From positions 1 to 64,000 of the forward strand of contig NZ_CP170340.1 of NCBI RefSeq assembly GCF_042445055.1: DNA of 64,000 bases, written 5' to 3'. The stretch comes from Falsihalocynthiibacter sp042445055. GTDB taxonomy: Bacteria > Pseudomonadota > Alphaproteobacteria > Rhodobacterales > Rhodobacteraceae. Positions 33,244 through 42,600 of the stretch are shown here, piece by piece. The position numbers and the translations under genes were made by a program. Under the pieces are notes generated by a model. That model did not search any database. It had not been told where the DNA came from and saw nothing but the letters and a program-made list of their open reading frames with translations. The stretch's first letter is position 1, and each line of letters starts with the position of its first letter.

Positions 33244-33285
33244 TTACGGTAGATATGACAGTATATAGTGTAACTATCGCCGTAA
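33244..33285. promoter_or_regulatory. Operator-like inverted repeats upstream of the antitoxin gene
   Basis: ATAGT-gta-ACTAT (33265-33277) is a perfect 5-bp inverted repeat. It lies inside a wider pair TTACGG (33244-33249) and CCGTAA (33280-33285). It sits 12-53 bp upstream of the antitoxin start in A/T-rich DNA, as expected for an autoregulated toxin-antitoxin promoter. Confidence 0.5.
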
Positions 33286-33364
33286 ATCAAGCCGCGCCGC
33301 GGGTTCGTTTATGTCGCAGAGATAATGCTAGTCCTTTGAGGAATCAGACGGTAAATACGCGGCT

Positions 33365-33733
33365 ATGCGTTTGATCCGTGCACAATTTACAAAGCTTTTG
33401 GTCTCCTTGGTATTCGTGTTTGCCATGGCGACATCAAGCTTTGCACATCGGCTTGCGCCCTCCAACTATGATCTTGAGTTACAGAACTACCTTCAGGCTG
33501 GCGGTAGCATCGAAGATCTCTGTTCCGATGCCGACAGCACCATCCACCAAGGTTCGGGGATCTGTGAGTTTTGTCGGATCGTAACGGGCGCGATACTGGT
33601 TGAGCCTGAATGGCCGCACACGCGGGCGCTTTTGACGACATCCTCGCCGTTGGAGTTTGTGTTTGCGCAGATTCTGGCGTTTGAGAATACCGATTTATCG
33701 CGCTCTGTGCGCGCACCCCCTCACTTCGTTTGA
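33365..33733 (+). CDS. Secreted protein of unknown function with a CxxC motif (possibly DUF2946-like)
   Basis: It is 122 residues. An N-terminal signal peptide (KLLVSLVFVFAMATSSFA, cleavage near AHR) is followed by a region with GSGICEFCRIVTG, a periplasmic CxxC, and a further cysteine near residue 53. The arrangement resembles small cysteine-containing proteins that precede metal-uptake receptor or PepSY genes. I cannot name the family with confidence. The PepSY-domain gene follows within 70 bp, so the two are probably co-transcribed. Confidence 0.6.
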   Translation: MRLIRAQFTKLLVSLVFVFAMATSSFAHRLAPSNYDLELQNYLQAGGSIEDLCSDADSTIHQGSGICEFCRIVTGAILVEPEWPHTRALLTTSSPLEFVFAQILAFENTDLSRSVRAPPHFV

Positions 33734-33802
33734 TTTTCCCTCACATGACTAAATCAAAATTCGCCCCCTGTGCGACAGGGCGGCACGAAGTGGAGAACCC
33801 AG

Positions 33803-35209
33803 ATGGTTTCTATCGACCCAACTCAGGCACCTGTGGCCGAGAGTACGACAAGTTCGAATAAGTTCTATTTCGCGGCATGGCGCTGGCATTTCTATGCTGG
33901 TTTATATGTCATTCCTTTCCTGATTATGCTGGCCCTGACGGGGTTGATTATGCTCTGGGTGAGTGTGATCGCAGGCCGAGATGGCGAGTGGATCGCCGTT
34001 GAGCCAAACGGTGTGCCGATGGCGGTTTCTGTGCTGTCCGAGGCGGCGGTTGATGCCGTTCCGGATGGCAAGCTGGTGCAATATGTTGCTCCGCGCGCTG
34101 ATGACCTAGCGGCGATTCTTCGGGTCGATAGTGGCGCGGATGCCGTCATGGTTGCGGTGAACCCCTATACTGCCGAAATCCTCGCCGAGATGCCCCGCCG
34201 CGAGGGGTGGTATGACTTTGCCAACAAGGTGCACGGCACGCTTTTGTTGGGTGTGACGGGTGATCGGATGATCGAGATTGCGGCGTCGCTTGCCATGGTT
34301 TTGATCGCGACGGGGCTGTACCTTTGGTGGCCGCGCGGAGGGCAGGGCGTGCGCGTGTTGGTCCCTAATCTTGCGGCACGGGGGCGCGCTCTTTGGAAAA
34401 CGCTACACGCCACGGTCGGTGCGTGGATTTCGCTTTTGTTGGTGCTGTTCCTCATTTCGGGTCTGTCATGGGCGGGAATTTGGGGCGAAAAATTCGTTCA
34501 GGCCTGGAGCACTTTCCCCGCAGAAAAATACGCCGCTCCCGCCTCTGATTCCATCCACGCAAGCATGAACCACGGCGCGATCAAAGAGGTGCCTTGGGCG
34601 TTAGAGCAAACACCGATGCCCGCGTCAGGGTCGGATTCCGGCGCGAGGGGATTGGCCGATGGAATGCCCGTTACGCTTGATACAGTGACCGCTTTCGCAC
34701 GCCAGATCGGGTTTGAGAACCGCTTTCAACTGAACCTTCCGAATGGAAAAGAGGGCGTCTGGACCATCTCGCGCGATACCATGAGCAACGACAGCACAAG
34801 CCCAACAAATGATCGCACCGTGCATATTGATCAGTACACGGGCAAAATCCTCGCCGATGTGAAATTTGCGGATTATTCGGTGTACGGCAAGGGCATGGCC
34901 GTCGGGATTGCCTTTCATGAGGGAGACATGGGCCTGTGGAATATCGTGCTGAATACGGTGTTCTGTCTGTCGGTGATTTTCGTGAGCGTGAGCGGCGCAG
35001 TCATGTGGTGGATGCGCCGCCCGAACAAAGCAAAGCGCCTTGCGGCACCACCGATGCCCCGCGATATGCCGCAATGGAAGGGCGCGATTGTCGTGGGCTT
35101 GCTGGTTTCTCTGGCGTTTCCGATGGCGGGCGTCACGCTTCTTGCGGTGCTTGCGCTGGACTTTGTTGTCATCTCCCGCATCCCCGCAATGCGCCGCGCG
35201 TTCTCATAA
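33803..35209 (+). CDS. PepSY-associated transmembrane protein (PiuB-like, iron-related)
   Basis: It is 468 residues from ATG 33803, preceded by GTGGAG. Four to five membrane helices are visible: after FAAWRWHFYAGLYVIPFLIM (first), near residue 190 (MIEIAASLAMVLIATGLYLW), near 230 (GAWISLLLVLFLISGLSW), and two at the C-terminus. HGTLLLGVTGDRM and YTGKILADVKFADYSVYGK are typical PepSY_TM motifs. Such proteins often sit with siderophore or heme uptake genes and may reduce iron or assist its release; the mechanism is unproved. The nearby siderophore ABC relic and imelysin fragment support an iron-acquisition locus. Confidence 0.85.
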   Translation: MVSIDPTQAPVAESTTSSNKFYFAAWRWHFYAGLYVIPFLIMLALTGLIMLWVSVIAGRDGEWIAVEPNGVPMAVSVLSEAAVDAVPDGKLVQYVAPRADDLAAILRVDSGADAVMVAVNPYTAEILAEMPRREGWYDFANKVHGTLLLGVTGDRMIEIAASLAMVLIATGLYLWWPRGGQGVRVLVPNLAARGRALWKTLHATVGAWISLLLVLFLISGLSWAGIWGEKFVQAWSTFPAEKYAAPASDSIHASMNHGAIKEVPWALEQTPMPASGSDSGARGLADGMPVTLDTVTAFARQIGFENRFQLNLPNGKEGVWTISRDTMSNDSTSPTNDRTVHIDQYTGKILADVKFADYSVYGKGMAVGIAFHEGDMGLWNIVLNTVFCLSVIFVSVSGAVMWWMRRPNKAKRLAAPPMPRDMPQWKGAIVVGLLVSLAFPMAGVTLLAVLALDFVVISRIPAMRRAFS

Positions 35210-35216
35210 GATATGG

Positions 35217-35241
35217 GCGCCGCTCTGATACGGGGCGGCGC
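35217..35241 (+). terminator. Terminator-like hairpin after the PepSY gene
   Basis: GCGCCGC (35217-35223) pairs with GCGGCGC (35235-35241) across an 11-nt loop, followed by TTGCTTTCATT. It starts 7 bp after the stop codon. Confidence 0.55.
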
Positions 35242-35616
35242 TTGCTTTCATTGACGCGGACCTATTTTTAGATCGCGTGTTTCTATCCGGTTGACATATC
35301 CTACTAGTTCGCTCAGGATTAGGCCAAGTCAAGCCACCTCGTCGCTCAGAAGGGGAAGCCGACACATGAATTATGTTAGGACTTCCTTATGCTGCCCAAC
35401 CAAAACGTATCATTTTGGTTAGATACTCTAGACGATCTGCCGAACATATTTCCGAAATTTGATCTTGGATTAGGTGCGGGTATTTTCTCGTTCCTTGATT
35501 CCTTTCAAACGCATCCCGACACCGCCGCGGTAAATATAACGCGGCTTTGATGCATTCGTGCTCGGCGGCAAGACATAAGCACCAAAGTTAAACATTCCAC
35601 CAATGGGGAAACTCTA
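35242..35616. other. Intergenic region without recognisable genes
   Basis: About 375 bp with no convincing reading frame on either strand. A TTGACA hexamer lies at 35291-35296 but no good -10 follows at normal spacing. It presumably holds the promoter of the imelysin gene and perhaps remnants of lost iron genes. Confidence 0.4.
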
Positions 35617-36129
35617 ATGACACGATACAAACTGTCCGCAACCGCTATGGCAATCGTTCTTGCGACGCCAGCATTGGCTCTTGAGGCTTCAGACGTACTT
35701 GGCACATATGCCGACATTGCTGCTGCGAACTATGAAGACAGCCTGATTACAGCGCAGCGCCTTCAAACGGCGGTCAATGCGCTGGTTGCTGAACCCTCCG
35801 CCGAGAACCTGACAGCGGCGCGCGCGGCGTGGTTGGCGGCGCGTGTGCCATATCAGCAAACCGAAGTTTTCCGCTTTGGAAACGCGATCGTTGATGATTG
35901 GGAAGGCAAGGTCAACGCTTGGCCACTGGATGAGGGCCTGATTGACTATGTGGGTTCATCGTATGGCGGACCGTCGGATGAGAACGCATTTGCGGCACTT
36001 AACGTGATCGCAAACCCGACGTTTACGCTCTCGAACCAAGAGATCGACGCCACCAACATCACGCCTCAGCTTCTCGAAGAGACACTCCAAGAAGCAGATG
36101 GCGTAGAAGCGAAAGGAGCGGCTATGTAG
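35617..36129 (+). pseudogene. Imelysin-family iron-related protein, truncated
   Basis: It is 170 residues where full-length family members have about 400. The signal peptide (MTRYKLSATAMAIVLATPALA) and first helical half are intact: ARAAWLAARVPYQQTEVFRF and NAWPLDEGLIDYVGSSYGG are typical of imelysin/IrpA proteins. The product stops right after LEETLQEADG, where the metal-site motif GxHxxEF normally follows, so the conserved histidine site is missing. No continuation is found in the 200 bp downstream. Upstream elements look normal. It may be expressed as an inactive periplasmic fragment. Confidence 0.75.
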
Positions 36130-36295
36130 GCAATCCAATTTGGATTGTCGCTCGAACTCTTAATAACTTCGCTTGCCCAAATGGGCTATTGTCGTCAAAA
36201 ATTATTATCATAATATTGATTATATGAAACCAGCGCAGGTCCTAGATATCATCACGACAATTGGCTTGGCCGGATAGATCCGTTTTCCCAAGATA

Positions 36296-36323
36296 AGTTA
36301 AGGGCCGTAGTTAGCCCTTAACT
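36296..36323. terminator. Hairpin between the imelysin relic and the CMD-family gene
   Basis: AGTTAAGGGC (36296-36305) and GCCCTTAACT (36314-36323) form a perfect 10-bp stem with an 8-nt loop, 22 bp beyond the CMD-family stop. The U-tract is poor in either direction, so it may be a weak terminator or a processing site. Confidence 0.5.
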
Positions 36324-36345
36324 CTTTCACATATTCAACCTCGAA

Positions 36346-36912
36346 TTACACTTCGAGTGGCTTGTCGCCGCGCTCCCATTTGAGCGGGTGGAAGACTTCG
36401 TCTACGGGTGTTTGCGCAACGTGGTTGATGTAGTTTGACATTGTTTTCTGGGCCAAACCAAGCACAACATCCAGAACCGCGCGATGGCCATAGCCTGCGT
36501 CAAAGAACGCTTTCATTTGCGCTTCTGTGATGTTACCGCGGCTGCGTACCATTTGAATGGTGAATGTGCGCAAAGCTTCTAGCTTAGCTGTTGGCAGCGG
36601 TGTTTCGTTGCGCAGCGCGTCTGTGATCTCGTCAGAGACCTTCATCATTTTCGCAATGCCAGTGTGGGCAGGAACGCAATAGTGGCACTCGTGCTCGACG
36701 TTGATGGATTGCCATACAACTGTGAGTTCCTCAGCGTCAAAATCCGTTTCGGTAAAGAGCTTGTGCAAAAGCTGATACCCTTCGTACGCCTGCGGGCTTT
36801 CTGCGAGAACTTTGTGCAGACCAGGCAAACGACCGAACGCTTTTTGAGAGTTTTCCAAAAGCGGCTTGGAGGCTTCTGGTGCTGTTTCGAGATCATGTGA
36901 AGGGAATTTCAT
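36346..36912 (-). CDS. Carboxymuconolactone decarboxylase / AhpD-like family protein
   Basis: It is 188 residues. The core motif EHECHYCVPAHTGIAKMM contains the CxxC pair of AhpD-like peroxidase helpers, in an all-helical fold. RSRGNITEAQMKAFFDAGYG follows. It probably takes part in thiol-based peroxide defence or a related redox task; the decarboxylase activity of the family name is unlikely. AAGGA lies upstream of ATG 36912. It is divergent from a TetR-family gene with two operator copies between them, so that regulator probably represses it. Confidence 0.87.
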   Translation of the reverse strand: MKFPSHDLETAPEASKPLLENSQKAFGRLPGLHKVLAESPQAYEGYQLLHKLFTETDFDAEELTVVWQSINVEHECHYCVPAHTGIAKMMKVSDEITDALRNETPLPTAKLEALRTFTIQMVRSRGNITEAQMKAFFDAGYGHRAVLDVVLGLAQKTMSNYINHVAQTPVDEVFHPLKWERGDKPLEV

Positions 36913-36958
36913 GACTTTTTTCCTTTTTGAGGTGTGTATGGATGCTATTTAGGCTTTC

Positions 36959-36998
36959 TTGAGCGATCACTCAAGTATATAATTGAATGATCACTCAA
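36959..36998. promoter_or_regulatory. Tandem TetR-type operators in the divergent CMD / tetR promoter
   Basis: TTGAGCGATCACTCAA (36959-36974) and TTGAATGATCACTCAA (36983-36998) are two 16-bp near-palindromes of consensus TTGAGTGATCACTCAA, 24 bp apart. TATAAT (36978-36983) on the plus strand and TATACT on the minus strand lie between and next to them. Binding would shut both promoters. Confidence 0.8.
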
Positions 36999-37012
36999 AT
37001 ATTGGTGAAGAG

Positions 37013-37585
37013 ATGCCACGCAAGCCTAACTACGACCGAGATGACCTGATTGACCGCGCCCGTGATTTGTTCTGGGAACGCGGATGGGCGGGCACGTCTC
37101 TCAAGGATTTGGAAGCAAATCTGAAAATGAAACCGGGCAGCTTTTATGCGGCATTCGGTTCAAAAGATGCGCTTTTTGAACTGGCTCTCAAGAAATACGC
37201 CGAGAATAGCGCCGCACGTTTGACGTCCCTCACCCAAGAATTTGGCCCGCTCGGGGCGCTCGAACAATTGCCGCTTGCGGTTGTCGAGGGTGACGCGGCC
37301 CCTGCCCGTGCCTGTATGCTTTCGAAAACGCTTCTGGAACTGCACGCGCACGACCATCCGTTGGCCAAGGCCGCGAACGCGCATCTGCTTAAGATGGAAC
37401 AACATATTGCAGAGCTGTTCCGTCAGGCCCAAGAAAACGGCGATATCAGTTCCAACCAAGATCCGAGCGCCCTTGCGCGGCGGTATCAATCCGACTTGCT
37501 CGGCTTGCGGGTTTCGGCGGAGCGGGACGGCGTGGATGCAAAGGCCATCGCACAGGAAATCGCGGACGGTATCACGCGAATTTGA
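37013..37585 (+). CDS. TetR/AcrR-family regulator
   Basis: It is 190 residues from ATG 37013. The helix-turn-helix is LIDRARDLFWERGWAGTSLK and FYAAFGSKDALFE, within residues 10-50. The C-terminal part (LEQLPLAVVEGDAAPARACM, then HLLKMEQHIAELFRQAQENG) is a ligand-sensing helical domain of the TetR C-terminal type, with Cys in ACMLSKTLLE. It is divergent from the CMD-family gene, and the two palindromes upstream are its likely operators. The signal may be an oxidant or electrophile, judged only from the neighbour. Confidence 0.9.
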   Translation: MPRKPNYDRDDLIDRARDLFWERGWAGTSLKDLEANLKMKPGSFYAAFGSKDALFELALKKYAENSAARLTSLTQEFGPLGALEQLPLAVVEGDAAPARACMLSKTLLELHAHDHPLAKAANAHLLKMEQHIAELFRQAQENGDISSNQDPSALARRYQSDLLGLRVSAERDGVDAKAIAQEIADGITRI

Positions 37586-37626
37586 CCTACTGATCCCGCT
37601 TGACATCATGGGCGCGCGCCTCTACC

Positions 37627-37645
37627 TACCGACCGTCGGTTGGTA
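37627..37645. promoter_or_regulatory. TetR-type operator upstream of the second regulator gene
   Basis: The sequence TACCGACCGTCGGTTGGTA is a 19-bp palindrome with one mismatched pair around a central T. It ends 8 bp before ATG 37654 and overlaps the ribosome site. A TetR protein bound here would repress its own gene and the RND genes behind it. Confidence 0.75.
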
Positions 37646-37653
37646 AGGATTAC

Positions 37654-38391
37654 ATGAAGCAAAATACTGAAATAACCCGTGACACCCCCCGCAAGCGTCA
37701 ACGCATGGCGCCCGAGGAGCGGCGCGAACGTATCCTAGATGCGGCGCAAGCGCTGTTCTACACGCGCGGATGGGATGACGTGACCGTTGCGGATATCCTC
37801 GCTGAGACGGAAATCTCGAAGGGTGGGTTTTATCATCACTTTTCGGCCAAAGAGGACCTGCTCGACGGCATTATCGAGCGCTTTACCAAAGAGGCCCTGA
37901 ACGACGCAGAAGCCTCAAGCAGCGCGGCGCAAGGGGACGCCTTGGCGCGCTTCAATGCGTTTTTGTCGAGCACCGCACGCTGGAAGGCCGAGCGCAGCCA
38001 TCAGTTGAAGTTCTTTGTGGATGCGATGCTGCGGCCCGGAAACGACGTCCAGTTTCATCGCATCTTGCTGCTTTCCTGCGCCGCCGCGCGCCCGATTCTG
38101 CGGGACATTATCGCCGATGGCGCCGAGGAAGGATGCTTTGACGTTCCTGATGTGGACCTCGCGGCAGAAACAATTCTCGCCTATTCGAACGCGCGCATAA
38201 ATGTTGTAAAAAAGGCCTTTGGCATTGCTGAGGGCGGCGATCTAGAGGGGGCAGCGGCCCTTTTAAATGATCGCATGATTGCCGAGGGCGCGATGCTTGA
38301 TCGCGTGTTGGGCCTTCCCGAGGGGAGCATAAAGCTCGCCAACCCTACCGAATACCGCATCATTTTGCGCGCCATGCTGTGTGACAAATGA
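37654..38391 (+). CDS. TetR/AcrR-family repressor of the RND efflux genes
   Basis: It is 245 residues from ATG 37654, with AAGGA upstream. The N-terminal helix-turn-helix is RRERILDAAQALFYTRGWDD, then VTVADILAETEISKGGFYHH, FSAKEDLLDG. The C-terminal ligand domain spans about residues 80-235. It sits 51 bp before an RND adaptor gene on the same strand, with a clear operator in front of it, so it is the likely drug- or detergent-responsive repressor of the pump. Confidence 0.9.
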   Translation: MKQNTEITRDTPRKRQRMAPEERRERILDAAQALFYTRGWDDVTVADILAETEISKGGFYHHFSAKEDLLDGIIERFTKEALNDAEASSSAAQGDALARFNAFLSSTARWKAERSHQLKFFVDAMLRPGNDVQFHRILLLSCAAARPILRDIIADGAEEGCFDVPDVDLAAETILAYSNARINVVKKAFGIAEGGDLEGAAALLNDRMIAEGAMLDRVLGLPEGSIKLANPTEYRIILRAMLCDK

Positions 38392-38442
38392 GAGCATCCC
38401 AGATCCGAGCGAATGCAATCGCCTGCCCCAAGGACATGAGCA

Positions 38443-39669
38443 ATGACAGAGACCAATAATAACGAACGTCAGACACTGAAATTCGAGAACGACCGCGGCT
38501 CGACGCGGTCTCGCTGGGTTGCTGGAATCATTGCTGTGGCGATTGTCGGATGGATGGGCAGCGGCATTATCCTCCCCTCGGAAAATCCAGAGGCAAGCGA
38601 GCCTGCATCCGTGACGGTTAAGCCGGTGACGGTTGCGGTCATTCCATCCGTTGCCGAGAGTATCGAGCAGTATTTCGTCGCCGAGGGCCAAGCGCTTCCT
38701 GATCGCGATACGGTGGTGCGTGCGGAAACTTCGGGGCAGATCGAAGAGATCCTTGTTGATAAGGGCGCGCAACTTGAAAGCGGCCAAGTGATTGCCAAGT
38801 TCGACATTGCCGCGCGCGGTTCGGACCTTGATCGCGCCCAAGAAGAGCTTACCCGTGCACAACGCGAATTCGACAACGCAAGCGCATTGGTTGACCGTGG
38901 CGTTGCAACCGTGGACCGCCTTTCGGTGGCGCGCGCAACCCTTGCGTCGGCACAGGCCAACCTGAAATCCGCAACAGAAGCGATCAAGAACACCGAAATC
39001 CGCGCGCCATTCGCCGGACGTCTTGAGACGCTGGACATTGATACGGGCGAATTTATCGCGCTCGGAACTTCGATTGGCCGCTTGGTCGATAACGCTCCGC
39101 TTACGATCAAAATTCAGGTGCCACAGCAATCGCTGCACCAGATCCGCGTCGGCCAATCCGCCGACGTAGAGTTCATTACCGGCGATGTCGGCACTGGCGA
39201 AGTTGAGTTCGTCGGAAGCAGTGCCGACGTCGATACGCGCACATTCCTTGCCGAAATCGGCGTCCCGAATGCCGACGGGGCCATCCCCGCAGGGATCAGT
39301 GCACAGTTGCGTATTCCAACGGGTGAAACCACGGCGCACTTTGTCTCTCCGGCCATTCTATCGCTTGATACGAACGGTGTTCTGGGGGTGAAAACGGTGG
39401 TCGATGGTAACAAGGTTTCGTTCCACAAGGTCGAGATCGTGCGCGCGCAAACCGATGGTGTCTGGGTGTCGGGCCTGCCAGAGGAAGTTCAGATCATTTC
39501 TGTCGGTCAGGGCTTTGTAAATGAAGGCGAAACAGTGAACCCAGTCCCCGAAGATCAGCTTGGGCTTGGGCCGGAAACAGCCACCGCTGACACTCAAGAG
39601 ACAGACCTCGCCAACGCCGACACTGAGATCGCCCAAGACGCCACAAGCACGCAGGAATCGATCGAATGA
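38443..39669 (+). CDS. RND efflux periplasmic adaptor (membrane fusion protein)
   Basis: It is 408 residues. An N-terminal membrane anchor (about 25-45) is followed by the first half of a lipoyl/barrel-sandwich domain (VRAETSGQIEEILVDKGAQL) and a coiled-coil hairpin (SDLDRAQEELTRAQREFDNA, ATVDRLSVARATLASAQANL). The returning lipoyl half (IRAPFAGRLETLDIDTGEFI) and beta-barrel segments complete it. The last 40 residues are acidic and Thr-rich. It links the inner-membrane pump to an outer-membrane channel; no channel gene lies here. Its stop overlaps the RND pump gene by 4 bp. Confidence 0.92.
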   Translation: MTETNNNERQTLKFENDRGSTRSRWVAGIIAVAIVGWMGSGIILPSENPEASEPASVTVKPVTVAVIPSVAESIEQYFVAEGQALPDRDTVVRAETSGQIEEILVDKGAQLESGQVIAKFDIAARGSDLDRAQEELTRAQREFDNASALVDRGVATVDRLSVARATLASAQANLKSATEAIKNTEIRAPFAGRLETLDIDTGEFIALGTSIGRLVDNAPLTIKIQVPQQSLHQIRVGQSADVEFITGDVGTGEVEFVGSSADVDTRTFLAEIGVPNADGAIPAGISAQLRIPTGETTAHFVSPAILSLDTNGVLGVKTVVDGNKVSFHKVEIVRAQTDGVWVSGLPEEVQIISVGQGFVNEGETVNPVPEDQLGLGPETATADTQETDLANADTEIAQDATSTQESIE

Positions 39670-42600
39670 ATAGCATAATCGACGCTGCCTTTAGCCGCAG
39701 CCGAGTGATCATAATGACGCTCATTATGATCCTCTTGGTAGGCGCCTATTCCTATGTTGCTATCCCCAAGGAAAGCTCGCCAGAGATTCCGATCCCGATT
39801 TTCTATGTCTCGACGAGTCTTGACGGTATTTCCCCCGAGGATGCCGAACGCCTTTTGGTAGAGCCGCTCGAAACCGAGTTGAGTTCCATCACGGGTCTCA
39901 AGCAAATGACCAGCAACGCCAGCGAAGGTCACGCAAGTGTTCAGCTTGAGTTTGAACCGGGGTTTGATGCGGATGCCGCATTGGACAAAGTCAACGAAGG
40001 CGTGGACCGCGCTGCGACTGATCTGCCCGAAGATGCGTCCGATCCGACCGTCACCGAAATCAACACGGCGCTGTTTCCGATCCTGACCGTTATCCTCTCG
40101 GGGCCGGTTCCCGAGCGTACTTTAAACAACCTCTCCGAGGATTTATCCGCCTGGATCGAGGGTCTTGAAGGTGTGCTTGAGGTGGACGTGGGCGGCGAAC
40201 GGACCGAGCTTCTTGAGGTTCTGATCGACCCGACGGTTTTTGAAACCTACAACATCAGCTTCGAAGAACTCATCAGCCAGATCAACCGCAACAACCGCCT
40301 GATTGCGGCAGGTGCAATTGAAAACGGCGCAGGGCGCATCGTGCTCAAGGTGCCGGGGCTGATCGAGAACACCGAAGACGTGATGGGCCTACCCGTGAAA
40401 GTACGCGGCGATACGGTTGTGACGTTTGGCGATGTGGCCACTGTCCGCCGTACCTTCGAAGACCCAACAGGCTTCGCACGCATTGATGGCCAGCCCGCAC
40501 ACGCGCTCGAGATCAAGAAACGCTCTGGCGCCAATATCATCGAAACGGTCACCGCCGTGCGCGCCCTGATCGAAGAAGCACAGGCCGACTGGCCCGACAC
40601 CGTTTCCGTGGATTACATGCAGGACGAAAGCGAGCAGGTGGAAACCATGCTCAGCGACCTAGAGGCCAACGTTATCGCGGCGGTTATTCTTGTGATGATC
40701 GTGATCGTCTGGGCCTTGGGTATCCGCTCGGCACTCTTGGTTGGACTGGCGATTCCCGGTGCGTTCCTTGCGGGCGTTACGGCGCTGTTCTTTATGGGAT
40801 ATACCATGAACCTCGTCGTGCTGTTCTCGCTTATCCTTGTGGTGGGGATGCTGGTGGACGGGGCGATTGTGACGACCGAACTCGCCGACCGCCGTCTTCA
40901 GGAAGGTGATCCGCCCAAGGTCGCCTATGCCCATGCCGCCAAACGCATGGCGTGGCCAATTATTGCCTCAACGGCGACGACACTTTGTGTATTTTTCCCA
41001 CTGCTGTTCTGGAAAGGCACGGTTGGGGAATTCATGAAATTCCTGCCGATCACCGTGATCCTGACGCTTGGCGCATCGCTGTTTATGGCGCTGATTTTCA
41101 TCCCTGTTACGGGCGGAATTATCGGCAAGAAGCCACCACAATCGGCCAAGGACAAAGCAACGCTGCACGCCGCTGAAAACGGTGATCCGCGCGACCTTGG
41201 CGGATTCACGGGTGGCTATGTAAAGGTGCTGCAATTCGCAATCCTGCGCCCGTGGGCAACACTGATTATGGCGATTGCGTTCCTCATTGCGGGCTTCGGC
41301 GCCTATGGGCAATTCGGCAACGGCGTGAGCTTCTTCCCGTCGGTTGAGCCAGAATTTGCACAGGTGCAGGTCCGCGCCCGCGATAACTTCTCGATCTATG
41401 AAAAAGACGCCCTTGTGCGCCGAGTCGAAGAAAAGCTCTTTGAGTATCCCGAAATCGAGTCCGTCTATGCGCGCTCGGGCGGGAGTACCCAATCCGCCGC
41501 CGACCTGATCGGAACGGTCCAGATCGAATTCACGGAATGGGACACACGCCGTCCGGCCGAACTCATTGCAGAGGAAATTCGCGAGGATATGGCAACGATT
41601 GCCGGCATCGACGTACAGGTTCAAACGGCCTCCAACAGCCCTTCTGGCGGCAAACCGATCAGCCTGCGCGTTCGTGCGCAAAACACCGATGACCAAAACG
41701 CGGCGGTTGATGCCGTACTGGCCGAGATGGACCGCATCGGCGGCTTTACCGACATAACCGATACCCGCCCTCTTCCCGGTGTGGAGTGGCGCGTAGAGGT
41801 GAACCGCTCGGAAGCCGCGCGATTTGGCGCCGATGTTTCGACGCTCGGTCAAGCGATGCAGCTCCTTACACGCGGGATTACGGTGGCGGACTATCGCCCC
41901 GGTAACGCCGAAGGCTCGGTCGATATCAACGTGCGTTTCCCCTCTGGCGAGCGCACACTTGAGAAGCTCCAAACCCTGCGCGTTCCGACCTCTGCGGGGC
42001 TGGTTCCAATCTCGAACTTTGTGACCTTCGAGCCAAGCCCGCGCACAGGCACCATTACCCGCATTGACCAGCGCCGCGTGATTACGATTGAATCCAACGT
42101 GGTTCCCGGTGTTCTGGTGAACGATCAGGTTATCGCCCTTCAGGCGGCAATCGACGGGATGGACTTGGACGAAGGTACCGACATCAGTTTCGCTGGCGAA
42201 GCACAGGACCAAACCGACGCGATGGTCTTTCTTGTCGGGGCGTTCGTTACGGCGATCTTCTTGATGTTTGTGATCCTCGTGATTCAGTTCAACAACTTCT
42301 ATCAGGCCTTCATCGTCATGAGCGCGATCGTCTTCTCGATCTCGGGGGTTCTGTTCGGGCTTATCGTGACGGGACGACCGTTCGGGGTGGTTATGGGCGG
42401 GATCGGTGTGATCGCGCTCGCGGGGATCGTGGTGAACAACAATATCGTTCTGATCGACACCTATAATGATCTGAAAAAAGCGGGCCTCTCGCCGCTCGAG
42501 GCCGCCCTGCGCACGGGTGCGCAACGTCTGCGGCCTGTGGTTCTGACGTCGGTAACCACGGCGCTTGGGCTTATGCCAATGGTGATCGGGGTGAACCTGA

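Noticed and set aside
40968..42524. A 518-residue open frame on the minus strand
   Set aside because: It lies fully antisense to the RND pump gene, its translation is rich in His, Arg and Asp with no domain pattern, and the plus strand carries an unmistakable family protein.
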